Positions 1 to 12,476 of a stretch of DNA of 64,000 nt are shown one piece after another. The position numbers were made by a program, and so were the translations under genes. The stretch covers positions 83,019,603 through 83,083,602 of the forward strand of contig NC_054535.1 in the NCBI RefSeq assembly GCF_017654505.1. The letters are read 5' to 3'. Origin of the DNA: Polyodon spathula. Taxonomy: Eukaryota > Chordata > Actinopteri > Acipenseriformes > Polyodontidae. A model generated the notes under the pieces. The model was not told the DNA's origin and made no database searches. It worked only from the letters and a program-made list of their open reading frames with translations. How positions within the stretch are numbered: the first letter of the stretch is position 1; every line of letters begins with the position of its first letter.

Positions 1-433
1 GAGAAACGGGGGGGGGGGGGGGGGGGGATATTTTCTAACTTTTTTTAACACAACGTTTAATTGATTTTGTAATTCACAGTTAGCTAAACATTAAGGTATT
101 ATTACATTAGGAAAACGATTATTCATTTCCAGAAACGCACATTTGAAAGCTTAAAAAATAATAATTTGACAGTAATATCGATAACCCACCGTTGTTGTAA
201 TCTAAAACAAAACGTAGTCAGTGGTGGAATTGGAAAAAAAAAAAAAAAAAAAAAAAAAATCACTGTGGGGGGGTGTATCTAGCTATCGATGTTGTACAAA
301 TAACGGCACACTTCAAATTTAGGGCTAGTGCCCGATCCCCCAAATTTAAAATTCTAAAGTGCTTTACGAATATTCTTAGCTTCTAAGTCCCTCCATGACG
401 TGCAGGAGATCGTTGCATCTTTTATTAAGAAAC

Positions 434-514
<81 letters not shown>
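1..514. repeat. Simple-sequence tract region: poly-G, poly-A and (AT)n
   Basis: It holds a poly-G run (about 9-27), a poly-A run (about 235-259) and an (AT)n tract (about 437-514) that abuts the Tc1 element. No gene is visible. Confidence 0.85.
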
Positions 515-519
<5 letters not shown>

Positions 520-2152
520 CAGTCAAAAGTTTGAGTACACTTGCTGGAAACTAGTTTTTTTTTTTTTCATAATTGACAATGTTTTACGTCGTATACGTTT
601 CTGTAAGTAGTTGAAAATGAAAACACATGTTACAATATACAAAACAAAACATAAGGAGTATCAAAGCAATGTTCAAGAAAATTGAAAATTGTCTCTAAAT
701 CTTGGATTCCTCAAAATAGCCACCCTTTGCCTTAATAACAACCTCACAAACACGAGGCATTCGGTTAACAAGTTTCAGCAGGAAATCACCCAACATGTCT
801 TCCCAGCTCTTCTGCAGCAATTCCCAGAGATGTAGGGCACTTGTGGGTAGCTTTGCTTTGACTCTTCTGTCCAGTTCGTCCCATACAAGTTCTATGGGAT
901 TGAGGTCTGGAGACTGGGCCGGCCAGGTCATTAGATTGAGTTGTCCTTCGCTTTCCTTCTTCGCCAGATATTTCTTGCACAACATTGAGGTGTATTTCGG
1001 GTCACTATCTTGCTGAAGAATGAAGGACTGCCCAACTAGCCGTAATCCTGATGGAATGGCATGCCTCTGAAGTATGCTATGATAGCTATGCTGGTTGAGC
1101 TTTCCATGGACTTGGTAAAGATCACCAACTCTCACCAGCAAAGCAACCCCAGACCATGACACTGCCTCCTCCATGCTTGACCGTGGGAAACACACATGCA
1201 GAACTCATGCACTCACCCCCTCTGAGCATCTTACAAATACTCTGCGGTTCGACCCAAATATTTCAAATTTTGACTCATCAGTCCATAAGACCGACTGCCA
1301 CTCCTCAAACGTCCAGTTTCTGTGTTTTTTGGCCCTGGCAAGTCTCTTCCTCTTATTCTGCACTCTTAACAATGGTTTCTTTGCAGCAATTCTTCCAGTT
1401 AGGCCAGCTTCATGCAATCTCTTTTGAACAGTTGATGTTGAAACACCTATACTTCTAGTAGCATTTAGCTGAGCTTGTATTTCAGGGGCAGTTAATAGCC
1501 AGTTTTGCTGACTTGTGACTTGAATGAACTTGTTCTCTGATTCTGAGGTCAACCTTGGCCTGCCTGACCTTGTTCAGTCCTCATGAGTGCCAGTTTCTTC
1601 AAATCGTTTGATGGTCTTGGCCACAGCAGTTACAGACACTTGCAAAGTTCTTGCGATTTGTCTTAAAGATTGACCTTAATTTCTTAAAGTAATTACAGAC
1701 TGCCTTTTTTTTCTTTGCTTAACTGAGCGTATTTTGTCATTTTCTGCTCCCTTACATTCAGGAATGGCACACTTGTGCCTATGCTACCTATATTTATAGT
1801 AATTATGGACCCTCATCTGTTAACAATAATTGGTGACAAAAGGTTAATTAGGTAACATGCTAGTTAACTCAGAGAACATCTAGCAAAGACACTTTTATAC
1901 TTAGGCCAGTGTTCTAACACCATGTTATACAGACTGAAATCCCCTTACTTTGGGTGACCATTTCATTGGAATTGACAAGATTTACATTTTCATTTAAAAA
2001 TTACATTTTTGAATGCAATTCACTTATGATTATCGGCTTATATAAGTACAAGTATCAGATAATGAAATATTAAGTGTTTATATACAAGTTTATACAGTTT
2101 ATACAGTACACATAGATAATCATGAAAAACCTTTTCAAGCAGGTGTACGCAA

Positions 2153-2157
<5 letters not shown>
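515..2157 (-). mobile_element. Tc1/mariner DNA transposon, inactive
   Basis: The terminal repeats read agtaccagtcaaaagtttga at the left and, inverted, aaagtttgcgtacacctgct at the right, each bordered by TA-rich sequence as expected for TA-targeting Tc1 elements. The transposase lies on the minus strand between them and is broken by frameshifts. The element is about 1.64 kb, the normal Tc1 size, so it is nearly full length. Confidence 0.85.
695..1730 (-). pseudogene. Tc1 transposase pseudogene (DDE superfamily)
   Basis: Two frames on the minus strand cover most of a Tc1 transposase. The segment at 1205-1552 has the helix-turn-helix-like region and the first catalytic Asp in VLWTDESKFEIFG. The segment at 695-1195 has the second Asp in LQQDSDPKYTS and the catalytic Glu in [19 protein letters not shown] frameshift near 1195-1205 and stops upstream of 1552 destroy the N-terminal part. 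Confidence 0.85.

Positions 2158-2206
<49 letters not shown>
2158..2206. repeat. (AT)n microsatellite
   Basis: A run of about 24 AT dinucleotides directly follows the Tc1 right end. Confidence 0.95.
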
Positions 2207-2209
<3 letters not shown>

Positions 2210-2655
2210 TTCTACTTTAATATAGCAAAATTAGAAAGAAAATCATAGTTTTCTTTCTACAAATACAGCTGATCAAAATGCTTAACATTTTTCACTCATT
2301 AAACAAGGCGGTCTAACGTAGCGATCTTGGTTAACGCAGGCTGGCGCATCACGCAGGGAGAGACATTCCACACACAGGCGGAGGGCGGTCACGAAAACGG
2401 GACCTTGGGACCTCTCGCACTAAAGCGTAGCGCTGATACCGCTATACAAAAGAGCCGGCTCCTTTGTAACCAGCCCTGCTGCTGCCTTCCAGTTTCAGCT
2501 TGCAGTCTTGTTTGAATGCGTTGACTGAATCCCACGTTGTTCTTTTTAACATTTAAAACATACAAAATAATAATTAAAACAAATGTTACAAAGTGCCAAG
2601 CAGTGTGTGTTATAGAACTGTACACTCGCCAGTCAATTCAAATAGTCCTGTTTGT
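2207..2655. other. Unassigned spacer
   Basis: I see no coding potential or recognisable repeat apart from a moderately GC-rich patch at 2330-2520. Confidence 0.4.
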
Positions 2656-4149
2656 CGCATTAAAGGAGAGACCATATATCCTTGGTGTCAAGTTCCCTTT
2701 CAATTCGAAGATACCTACCACTTACATTGGTATGGGATATTCCTGCCCTTCGGGTAGGTATTGCTGAGCTCTCTATACCAGAGCTGCCGAAAGGCCCCTT
2801 CCTGTGATGAAGCACTCGGTCCCGCCTACCGATGGAATAAAACCGTCACTCGCAGCAGGATGATCCTCCTCTTTTGTAACCTCTGTGTTTAGCTGTGTGT
2901 GGATAAGGAAAGAGCTTCTCGAGTCGAGTCGGTTGCATTTCCCTTGCATTCGTGCTGAATGCCGGCTTGCTGCTTTCCTGGAATCAGCAACTTAAAAAGA
3001 CTGAGTCCTTTATTGCCTTTCTGTCTTTCAGTGGCCTCCTCGCTTGCATGGTAGGCCGCTGTTTTTATCTGTCTGTCGTATGTGAGCGACTGCCTGTGCA
3101 GTCATCCGCGAGTAACTGTCTTTTCTTCTTGAGAGTACACGTGTTCTCCTCGGGGCTAGGCCTTGCTGTATCCTCGCTGTTGAGTAGACCCTCCCAGCCG
3201 CACAGTTCCGCCACCTCGTTGAGTCGAGCCTTGTAAACAAACACTGTATTATTTTTCACCGTGTTTTATTGTCTACTTAAACTCGCCCACCGTGGCTTTG
3301 GCCCTGCGTTACGTTACATGCTGACCAGGTGTATATGTGTGTTGACCACTCGGTTAGGGTAGGCACATTGCGTAGCGGCTTCCCCGGTGCTGCAGTTCCA
3401 CGGTGCACACATAGCCCGTGATATTATATCTCGGGCCACAGGTGCTTAATATAAGTGACACATGGTGCTCAGCGCCTCAGTGGTAGTGCACAACAACGCT
3501 GCACAATACACGGTGCACTTATTGTCCTCAGTACTCGGTGTGTGCGGTGCTCGGTTCGCACAGTGCACGTGCTGGTACCTCTACCACTCTAGTGCGATTA
3601 CGCACAGTATGCAGTTCACGTAGTGTATGGTACCTGGTACGCATGGCGATTGGGACTCACAGTACAAACAGAGCACGTGGTGCATGTTGCGCTAGTTGCG
3701 TTTGCACTGGTCAACCTAGCATATAGCTCACAGTGCTGCGCAGTACCCATTGTCCCTGATGCAGATAAGGCCGTGCTGCTTGACTCACCTATATCCCCAG
3801 GTCATACATTTGGGCCAGCTCTGGAGGAGATTTTGCAAAGATCCCACCGGGAACATGAGGCGGCCGCATTGCTCCCTCCCTGTGCCTCTGCATGGGGTAG
3901 GTCTTGCCGCTGGCGAGCTCCCCAGACTCGAACTGTCACAAGAACAATCCCACAGCTCCTCTGGGAGACTTAAGGCATCACCTTCGAGGCACGCCAGCAG
4001 GTAACCGAGCCCGACCGGCTAGCAGAGGGAATGCAGGTCGTGGTCAGTCCTCAATCCAGCGTCAGAGGAGACGTTTTCAGGGCCAGCACCCTAAATACTC
4101 ACTCCAAACTGCCCAGTCCCATCCTCGGCAGCCCGAGCAGGGCCCGTGA

Positions 4150-4991
4150 AGGTTAGTGGCCTTTTTGGCAGAACAGCTAGTACTGGCGCGCTTGCACCTC
4201 AAACTCCTGGGTACTCACCACTGTGCAAAATGGCTATGTGCTTCAGTTTCACTTGGGACCTCCTCCCTTTCGAGGTGTCACAAACACTTTTGTGACAGAC
4301 CCTCTACAAGCCTTGGTACTTCAGAAAGAAGTGGCTGCCTTGTTGTGCAAGTGAGCCATTTGTCTCGTAGTAACTGTCTCTCACAGAGAGGGGTAATACT
4401 CGAGATACTTTCTGGTACCAAGAAAGACAGCGGCTTTCGCCTCATCTGAGACCTGAGGCTTCTAAACGGGTTCTTAAAAGAAAGGAGGTTCCAAATGCTG
4501 ATGCACCGTCACATCCTTCAGTTCGTCCAGCCGGGCAACTGGTTCACCACCGTGGACTTAAGGGATGCACACTTTCATGTTCCCATTCGTCCAGAGCACA
4601 GGAAGTACCTGCGCTTTTCCCTTCAAGGAAGCGCGTACAAGTTTGCTGTTCTGCCATTGGGCCGCTCCCTAGCTCCAGTACGTTTTCAAAGTGCGTGGAC
4701 GCTATCCTGGCTCCCCTACGGCTGCAGATCAGAGTAATAAACTATCTCGACGACTGGTTGTTCTGTTCCCAGTCATGAGAGGCAGCACTGGCCAACACGG
4801 CGGTTGTGACGGAGCATCTGGTCAGGCTGGGCCTAACCATAAATGATGCAAAGAGTCGGCTTACACCAGTGCAGTGCACCACGTACCTGAGGCTCTGGCT
4901 GGACTCCACTACGATGCACGTATACCTGCAGAACGACAGCTGTGGAACTGGAGTCTTTTCATCCCCCTCTGTTTGCTTCTATGGAGGATGA
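4150..4991 (+). pseudogene. DIRS reverse transcriptase remnant
   Basis: The frame at 4495-4737 encodes NWFTTVDLRDAHFHVPI and KYLRFSLQGSAYKFAVLPLG, the DIRS RT palm with its first Asp. After a frame change, the catalytic box reads NYLDDWLFC at about 4737-4764. The frame at 4806-4991 continues with LVRLGLTINDAKSRLTPVQC and LDSTTMHVYL. Frameshifts separate the pieces, so no active enzyme is expected. Confidence 0.82.
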
Positions 4992-5335
4992 GAGATTGAA
5001 TTTCCTCTGCCCTATGCGGGCATTGAGATGCTACGTGCATAGGATAAGAGCTGAATTTGACCAGCTCTGTCTATCACGGGACACGGACCCTAGGACAGCC
5101 CCTCTCTAAGCAGCGTCTGTCACACTGGATTGTGGACACAGTCTTGACTGCGTATGATGGTGCTAGCTTGCCCCCACCTGGTAGGGTAGCTGCACACTCC
5201 ATGAGAGGGTTGGCTACATCTTGGGCCCTTTTCAAAGGGGACTCGATGCCCGACATTTGTACTGCACATAGCTGGGCCGCATACTTTCTCCAGGTTCTAC
5301 CATATTAATGTGGTAGACCTTGCCTTGCCTTCTGT
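4990..5335 (+). pseudogene. DIRS tyrosine recombinase remnant
   Basis: The frame at 5057-5308 encodes PLSKQRLSHWIVDTVLTAYD, then RVAAHSMRGLATSWALFKGD, which contains the HxxR catalytic pair. The nucleophile tyrosine is in RFYHINVVDLA, one frame over at about 5293-5325, so a single-base shift lies just before it. This type of recombinase distinguishes DIRS elements from LTR retrotransposons. Confidence 0.8.
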
Positions 5336-5685
5336 AGACACAAGGGTCCTTGAGGGTATAAGTTCTCACCACTAACCTCTGGGTTAGTCAGGGAACGTTA
5401 AGTTACTTACAGTAACCCTGATTCCCCGAAAGAGAAAATGACCACCAGCTCCCTCATGGGTTTGATGGAAAAAGAGGAGGATCTTCCTGCGAGTGACGGT
5501 TTTATTCCCTCGGTAGGCGGGACCGAATGCATCATCACAGGAAGAGGCCTTTCAGCAGCTCTGGTATAGAGAGCTCAGCAATACCTACCCGAAGGGCAGA
5601 AATATCTCATACCAATGTAAGTGGTGGTCATCTTCTCTTTCAGGGAACCAGGGTTACGGTAAGTAACTAAATGTTCCTCTTTATG

Positions 5686-6173
5686 CTCCCTCACCTTGCA
5701 AGCTTGTTTTCTGCACTCCTTTTTCCTTGTAACAACCAAGCGCTGACATAACTCAGTGGCTGAAACTGAGTTAATGCTGGACCATTACGATTCAGGAAGA
5801 GACGACTCACTCTTGGGATACTGAGTTCCTAATTGGTGTGAGAATTTTATTCATTGAGCTGAAGCCTCTCTCACACTCAGCTGTGGAAACTGCTACAGTC
5901 TCTAGTTTTTTGATGAGCCCTATCATGTCTGCTGGGACCTTCTTTCTTCCACTGTCCTTGTACTCTGAATCCTCCAACAATCTCTTTTTCTGGCAGATGA
6001 AATATCCTGTATAGTGAGGTCACCTCACTTTCACCATACAGAACGTCAAGGTCATCTGGCCAGTATAGAGGGTATACAGTGTTGCAAGCTGCAAGCAGCT
6101 CCGCATATTTAGAAACGTTTCCAAGTGACGCTGATGAAACACAAGATGATGATGATGTCATTAGTCTGCTCAT
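5686..6173 (-). pseudogene. hAT transposase C-terminal remnant
   Basis: On the minus strand, the frame at 5877-6173 encodes WPDDLDVLYGESEVTSLYRI. One frame over (about 5845-5925) it continues as LETVAVSTAECERGFSSMNK, the hallmark of the hAT dimerisation domain as seen in ZNF862/SCAND3-like proteins. A frameshift near 5925 joins the two. Only the C-terminal end is recognisable. Confidence 0.72.
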
Positions 6174-6179
6174 CAGTGA

Positions 6180-7287
6180 GATTTGTTTTTAAATCAATAC
6201 ACAAACCTCTCACACTTATGAATATTTGTATAATACAAAAATTTAATTATAGAGATTTATAATCCTAGCAGTATTCAAAATGTCACATTTAGCAAAAGCC
6301 AATGTACAATGCATAGTCGTATACTATTCGTGATATTTCTACAGCTTTATTGTAATATATTTTTCATTAATCTAGTATATATAATATAATATCATAAAAA
6401 ATATTGGGACATATTTACCTCAGGAGTCAACAGATCTAACAAAGTATTCTGAGGATTTGTTTCCATCTTCAGGCACTCTTGATATTATCATAAAGAGCAA
6501 TTGTCTGTAGCAAAAAAAAAAATTCAGTGTTAGCACCTCCAACATTATCTACCATCATCATCAAGAACATTAATAAAATGTACTTGCCTCTTTTTAATCA
6601 GAAACTGGCATCCTCACTTTCAGTGCCTGCTTCAGTTTGGGCATATAGCCAGGATTCAAGAACAGAAACGTCCTGTTTGATTTTAGTTCCTACCGATTAT
6701 GTCATGTTCCATTTCCTGCTTGGTCAAGAGGAGATCAAAATCTTTTTCTTTTTCTTTTTCAGCAGTGCATAGCTCCAATAAAGTTAATATGTTATTGTTT
6801 ACATGTTATGATATGTTGTACTTTTTAAAAAAATATGTATTAACACTTTTATTAAGAACATTTACTCAAAGACATTATAAGTTCCGTTATTGTGATCGTT
6901 AAAGCTATCAAATAGTGTAATAAAAAAAAAAAGTTTAATACTACATTCCATTTTTAAATGTTATATTTGCCTTCATTTCCTTCTCCTCAATTAAAGCACC
7001 AGATCCTCCCTTCCTTGAAACTGATTGTATTCTACAAAATACAGACACACACAGAGCTGACAAACAGTTACTCTCAAGTTAGCAGTGTGACCACTGCTAC
7101 CGTTTCTTTCAGCAAAAAGTTTTCATATTGAATACAAATGATAAATAATTGGATTTGTTATCAGGCTTCCTACAAAACTATTTTCAGTATGTATAGTTTT
7201 AATATTGCAAAATATCATGTCTTTGTAACACAGCTGTATACTGCAGATGTGGATCTGTTTTTTTTTAATTGTGCATACGTTTTAATT
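6180..7287. other. No recognisable gene
   Basis: AT-rich sequence with short poly-A/T runs and a pyrimidine-rich CTTTTT stretch near 6741-6762. I see no supported feature. Confidence 0.4.
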
Positions 7288-7609
7288 TAACATGGCTTTT
7301 CTGACCCGCTTGTGTACTTTTCAGTGTACACAGGAAAGAAAGATTATTGGTGTTATTTTGGAAGAACTCAGGTTATGTTTGACACCAAAACAGGTTAGTG
7401 GCACTGCCGATGTAAAGGCAGTCGAAAAATGGGAGGATGTGTTCACAGATATCTGTCAATGTGGAAAGCAAAGATTTGTTAAGTGAAATTAGAACAGAGA
7501 ACAATGCGCGATGAAGAAACCAGTAACATAGTTAAGAAATGTGGAACAAATTTGGAACATGATCCCTACTTTGATGTCCATTAATATCCACCAGACAGAA
7601 AACATGTAG
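7288..7609 (+). repeat. Left arm of a 322-bp near-perfect inverted repeat
   Basis: It pairs with 7722-8043 in inverted orientation with no indels and three substitutions in the length I compared. The arm holds a short open frame (7292-7486, 64 residues, beginning MAFLTRLCTFQC) of unknown origin. Confidence 0.93.
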
Positions 7610-7721
7610 TTAAGATGGTTAATTACTTATGGACTAATAAACATACACCAGAAGGATTACCTGATGACATATCAAAGCAGGAAAAATAATTACCAGAAGA
7701 GTTTGTGCCATGTGAAAATAT

Positions 7722-8043
7722 CTACATGTTTTCTGTCTGGTGGATATTAATGGACATCAAAGTAGGGATCATGTTCCAAATTTGTTCCACATTTCTTAAC
7801 TATGTTACTGGTTTCTTCATCGCGCATTGTTCTCTGTTCTAATTTCACTTAACAAATCTTTGCTTTCCACATTGACAGATATCTGTGAACACATCCTCCC
7901 ATTTTTCGACTGCCTTTACATTGGCAGTGCCACTAACCTGTTTTGGTGTCAAACATAACCTGAGTTCTTCCAAAACAACACCAATAATCTTTCTTTCCTG
8001 TGTACACTGAAAAGTACACAAGCGGGTCAGAAAAACCATGTTA
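7722..8043 (-). repeat. Right arm of the 322-bp inverted repeat
   Basis: Inverted copy of 7288-7609; a 112-bp spacer (7610-7721) separates the arms. The frame mirrored here (7845-8039, minus) differs at three residues. A poly-A tract (about 8043-8062) follows the outer end. Confidence 0.93.
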
Positions 8044-8147
8044 AAAAAAAAAAAAAAAAAAAACTGTGTAACAGCACATACCCCTTCAATTAATGCTTGA
8101 CACCACCAGTAAGATAGTCATCTTTCCTGAAATTGGAAATCAAACCA

Positions 8148-8378
8148 TTATCCAACATATTTTGGAGATTCTGCTCTTGTAATGGAGATTGAGGTGTGAT
8201 TGGCAGTGAGGTACCTGTTCTCTGCAGATGAAGTCATTCCATTTCCATATTTCCTCCTGATAGCAAGGGCCATAAATTCAATACAATGCTCAGATTCACA
8301 GTTAATGACCTGTGCAGTGATATGCATTGGTGCCCTTTGTCCACTTTTTTTTCTCTTTTGCAGTAAAATATATAGCAT
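8148..8378 (-). other. Unidentified 76-residue open frame
   Basis: Minus-strand frame with CESEHCIEFMALAIRRKYGN and no family I recognise. Its composition is less AT-rich than the flanks and it lies beside the palindrome, so it may be transposon-derived coding sequence. It could also be chance. Confidence 0.25.
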
Positions 8379-8489
8379 TTATTAGATTGATACAATAAAT
8401 AGGATCCTTTGGTGTTCCATGTTGATGCATATCATAATTGTTGTAAGTGACTCTGCAGCTGATGCACAGTTCACACATCCTAGTCTCGT

Positions 8490-8575
8490 ATTTTGTAAGG
8501 TGCTTTGTGAAGGTGGACCACTATGAAAGGCGCTATATAAAAATAAAGACTATTATTATTATTATTATAATTCAT
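8490..8575 (+). repeat. Short interspersed repeat tail ending in (ATT)n
   Basis: The sequence ggaccactatgaaaggcgct followed by atataaaaataaag and ATT repeats recurs at 10187-10235 (minus), 18645-18700 (minus) and 56348-56412 (plus). This is the common 3' tail of a fish SINE/LINE family. Confidence 0.7.
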
Positions 8576-8579
8576 TCTT

Positions 8580-9041
8580 TATTATTTATTATAAGCACGA
8601 CCTTTTATTATCATTATGACAAAAACAATTACATTATTTTTATTTGCAACATGCTGATCTGTTAATTAATCTAGAATCAATTTACACAATTACATATATT
8701 GTTAAATTTACAGCTTAAGATCTGTCCACAATACAATAGCACTGGGTGTTGGCATTTTGTATATTGTTTGAAATTATAGTTACAAAACACTGTAAACTGC
8801 ACCCCCTTTTTATAAGGCTTTAAAAAAAACAGCTAAGCATTACAAAAACTCACGTTTTGGGACCTAATTTATAAAACAAATTCTTGCATGCTGGAAATAT
8901 GATAAGAAAATGTTTACAGCATATAAATTAAGATTGTATAACCAATAGAACAGTCGGTAACACAGTAACTACCATGAATCAGTCCACACCAGATTATACA
9001 GCTCCATAACAGCATAAAAAATAATCAAAAGGGGGTAAGTG

Positions 9042-9093
<52 letters not shown>

Positions 9094-10185
9094 CATACAG
9101 TATGTAAAACTGTAAGTGATATGAATGTAAAGGCAGACAGACAGGGATAATAATATCATTGAGGTAACTTTGTCAGTACATTCTTTAACACAAGTTACTG
9201 AAGGGGTTAGACTGTGGGGATATAACAAGTCTGTCTCTTTGTTTATTTCAATATAGAGTAACACATATCAAATTGTTATAAAACCCACAGTATTAAGAAT
9301 GTTCTTTACCACATGTTAATGAGTATCAGAACCTTACAAAGTATTCACAGTTGTAGCAGGAGATACAGTATATGCTATTAATATGCTTACTATTAAATTA
9401 TGACTTCAGCTCCTATAATTATTAATAATTGTTTTAATGGCAAGTTACAAAATATGACTGTTCTAATTTAAGATAAAGTAGTCATTCCATATTAAATCAT
9501 AACACTGTGGAGTCGCTGTCTTGGACTTATGGAGATAGAGATGAAATTGGAAAGGTGTGTGTCCAGGTCTTGTTCAAGTAGTTGGTGAAACGATCTCGTT
9601 TCTCCCACTGAACGCAAATACGACATTGTGCGTTTACAGGGTTGTTGTTATCTAAATAGGGCTTCAAGTTTTCGGGTTTTATTTTTAATCACATGACACC
9701 TCTTTAAATGTTTTTGAGCCGATTCCCTAATTAAACTCAGAAAAAGCTGTTAATTACAAAGCAATGTCACTTGTTTTTACTTTCATATCTTGACTATGCC
9801 CGGTTCTTGTTTTGCTTAATTTTTATTTCAAACAGACTTGACAAATTACGTTAATCGCTGATACTAATTGCATTTCATTCTCGCAGTCACCTAGTTTATC
9901 ATTGTGCTTTCTTATTTTCACTCGTTTAACAGTCCATCATTTACAGCAACTCTATAATCCAGCACACTAGTAAACAATCCAGCCCGATTTTCCGATGCCG
10001 GATTGTACAGGTTTTTCTGTAAATCATTTCAGGGTTCAGTCCCAAACATAGCTAAATTGGTATTGTAGGTTAAGATATTATATCCTGGCAGCATTTCCAA
10101 ACAAGCCCTGCACACACAATTACATAAACTGAAAGAGACACATCTGAAACATGTTGCTCAAAGAAACTGCCATTAAGGTTTCGGT
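8580..10185. repeat. AT-rich spacer with (CT)n(AT)n microsatellite
   Basis: Contains a (CT)n run followed by (AT)n at about 9044-9094. Otherwise no gene or recognised element. Confidence 0.6.
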
Positions 10186-10186
10186 A

Positions 10187-10235
10187 TTATCAATCAATCT
10201 TTATTTTATATAGCGCCTTTCATAGTGGACAACCA
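10187..10235 (-). repeat. Second copy of the interspersed repeat tail
   Basis: Reads atatagcgcctttcatagtg on the plus strand, preceded by caatcaatctttatttt. It is the reverse complement of the motif at 8510-8545. Confidence 0.65.
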
Positions 10236-10239
10236 TCAC

Positions 10240-10802
10240 AAAGATGGAATGAACTTGAATTCTGTCATTATTACACATTTATTTGGTATAGAAAGATAGT
10301 TGCTTTGTGCTCTATACCAATTTCTTGTGGGACTATATTACATTATCTAACAAAATAAATAAGTACTGAGCCAAACTTTGTATGGTGTATGGGCTCAAAC
10401 TGGCTTCCCTGATGTCATTAATATATTTAAATTCATTATACTGTACCTACTAACTACAATCAAATAAGATTAAGACCTTTACATCACATTGGGACCTTGC
10501 AGCCAGCCCAACCCTGACTAAGTCTGAAGTGGAAATCTAATCATCAACAGTGTTTTTTGTCAGGTTAAGATTACTTTACAATGTAGGTCATTCATAATGA
10601 ACCTGCACTGTATATGTAAAACGTTTACAAAGGCGGCCCCTATAAATTATTCAAAGAACATTCGATAGTGATCTGGTCTTCATTTTACCTGAACATACAA
10701 CAATACACAACGCATTAATAATGCCAAATTAAATAGTTTTTTGGCATGTTTACATTCACCTGCCAGTAAACTTATTACATTTCACTTTAAGAAATAGGTC
10801 TT
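10240..10802 (-). other. 3' flank of gene A
   Basis: It follows the stop codon of gene A on the minus strand and probably contains the 3' UTR. I see no unambiguous AATAAA signal close to the stop and no other gene. Confidence 0.4.
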
Positions 10803-10979
10803 CTATAACTTTATCTGACCAGAAGCAATAATGTCAAAGATTTCCGTTGTCAGGGGAACATAGCATTTCTGTGACTCGTCTAAGAAATACAGTGAGTCAG
10901 TTATAGTTGAAGGATTGAATCCACTTTCCACTAATCTGAATTTCTGCTGCTTGAAGGTTCCAGTTATTTCCATTGACTT
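10803..10979 (-). CDS. slc27a6: Gene A exon 10 (residues 563-620 and stop)
   Basis: The acceptor is attccttgcag|aagtc. It encodes [20 protein letters not shown] and ends IASGQIKL followed by TAG. The TGTFK stretch carries the usual glycine (residue 569). I see no clear AATAAA in the few hundred bases that follow on the minus strand. Confidence 0.93.
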   Translation of the reverse strand, partial: KSMEITGTFKQQKFRLVESGFNPSTITDSLYFLDESQKCYVPLTTEIFDIIASGQIKL

Positions 10980-12402
10980 CTGCAAGGAATGGAAAACTGT
11001 AAGTATTTCAAGTTGTGTACCCAAATGCATTAATTTCAGTGAAATGCTTTAAAAATGACCTTAAAACAAATGCAAATATTATGGCTAAAATGCACACATA
11101 TCTCTATATCAGTATCATTGCGGGAAGACAAAATGCAGTGCACCAATACAAGTATTACAATCTTCCAGATATCTCATATGGTATTATTTCAACTTTACCT
11201 AGTACTTAGATTTTCCATTGCAAATCTTTTAACAAACTCATTCCTTATCACATGAACAAGTAAAACCATATGGTTTAATTTGACATTTATTGATTTTTTT
11301 TTCTTTCTATAAAAAAATAAATAAATAAATGATTACCTGAATTCTCACAAAACGTGGCCTTGCATAACCAGGTAGGTAGTGCTGAACATGTTCATACAGA
11401 CTCTTCCCATCAAAACCACAACCAGGATTTAAAACCACTGCAGCCATTCCCACTTTACCTTCATGACCTGTAAAACATCAACACAGCTATGGTTCTTTGA
11501 AAAATGATACACCTGCTTAGCCTAGCACACCAACATAGCCAGCCATGCATAACGTTTTATTTTATATATGAATTGAAGATATTCACTTGAGAACAGAGGT
11601 GCCCCTACCTGGAACAGAAACACCGTATATGTTGGCCTCTTGTAAAAAGTCTATTATTCCAACAACATCTGCTACTTCTGTCGTTGAAACATTTTCTCCT
11701 TTCCATCTGAAAAACAATATTATTACAAACCTTTACAGATTTTAAGCAGTTTATACCTTTACAATATTTATAGTTACCGACTCTTCTGCTAATCTGGATA
11801 AGTCAGTAACCAGTGTGATAGGTTTTTTTTGTGTTAAATGTAATATTTAATTCATTTACAGTATCTTGTCCATTTTATACCCAAACTTACAATAGATCAA
11901 TTCCATAATATTGAGTTTTGTGTGTTATAACCAACTAAATCAGAGACCCAAAAATAATGTAAGTTTTAATGCAAAAACAGTTTAATTGACTTGTTTCTGA
12001 ACCTGAATGTATCTCCAATCCTGTCCTTGAAGTAAATGAAGTCTTCATGATCTTCTACCATTAAATCCCCTGTGTTAAGATACACATCTCCTTTCTTGAA
12101 AACATCTTTTAGCAGCTTCTTCTCTGTAAGACTTTTGCTTCCTGCATAACCAAAGAATGGGCTCATGGAGTTTACTCGTGAAAGCAGAAGTCCAGCTTCA
12201 CCTACAAGAAAAAGGAGTATGTGTTAAACTAAACAAAGACTAAAGTTCAGAAACTGCAACACCAACATCAACAGAAATTGTCAGAAACGTCTTGATTTAC
12301 TTTTTAATCATTTAAACCTTTTGTGTACCTTAAAAAAAAAAAATTAATATATACATATAAGTACATACACACACGCTGTATATAGATATAGATCATGTAA
12401 AC

Positions 12403-12476
<74 letters not shown>

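Larger units (their letters stand above)
2660..5672 (+). mobile_element. DIRS-like tyrosine-recombinase retrotransposon, internally deleted
   Basis: Inverted terminal repeats of about 190 bp lie at 2690-2880 and 5465-5649 (shared core ttcgggtaggtattgctgag and its complement). A second inverted pair at 5402-5450/5624-5668 folds the right end on itself, as in the internal complementary region of DIRS elements. Between them are remnants of a gag-like ORF (about 3500-4150), a reverse transcriptase and a tyrosine recombinase. At about 3 kb it is roughly half the usual length; RT runs almost directly into the recombinase, so the RNase H/methylase portion is missing. Confidence 0.82.

Noticed and set aside
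395..610. Open frames made of repeated IY, YY or N residues (also near 12304, 31261, 55694, 59061 and 62195)
   Set aside because: They are translations of AT, ATT and AAT microsatellites.
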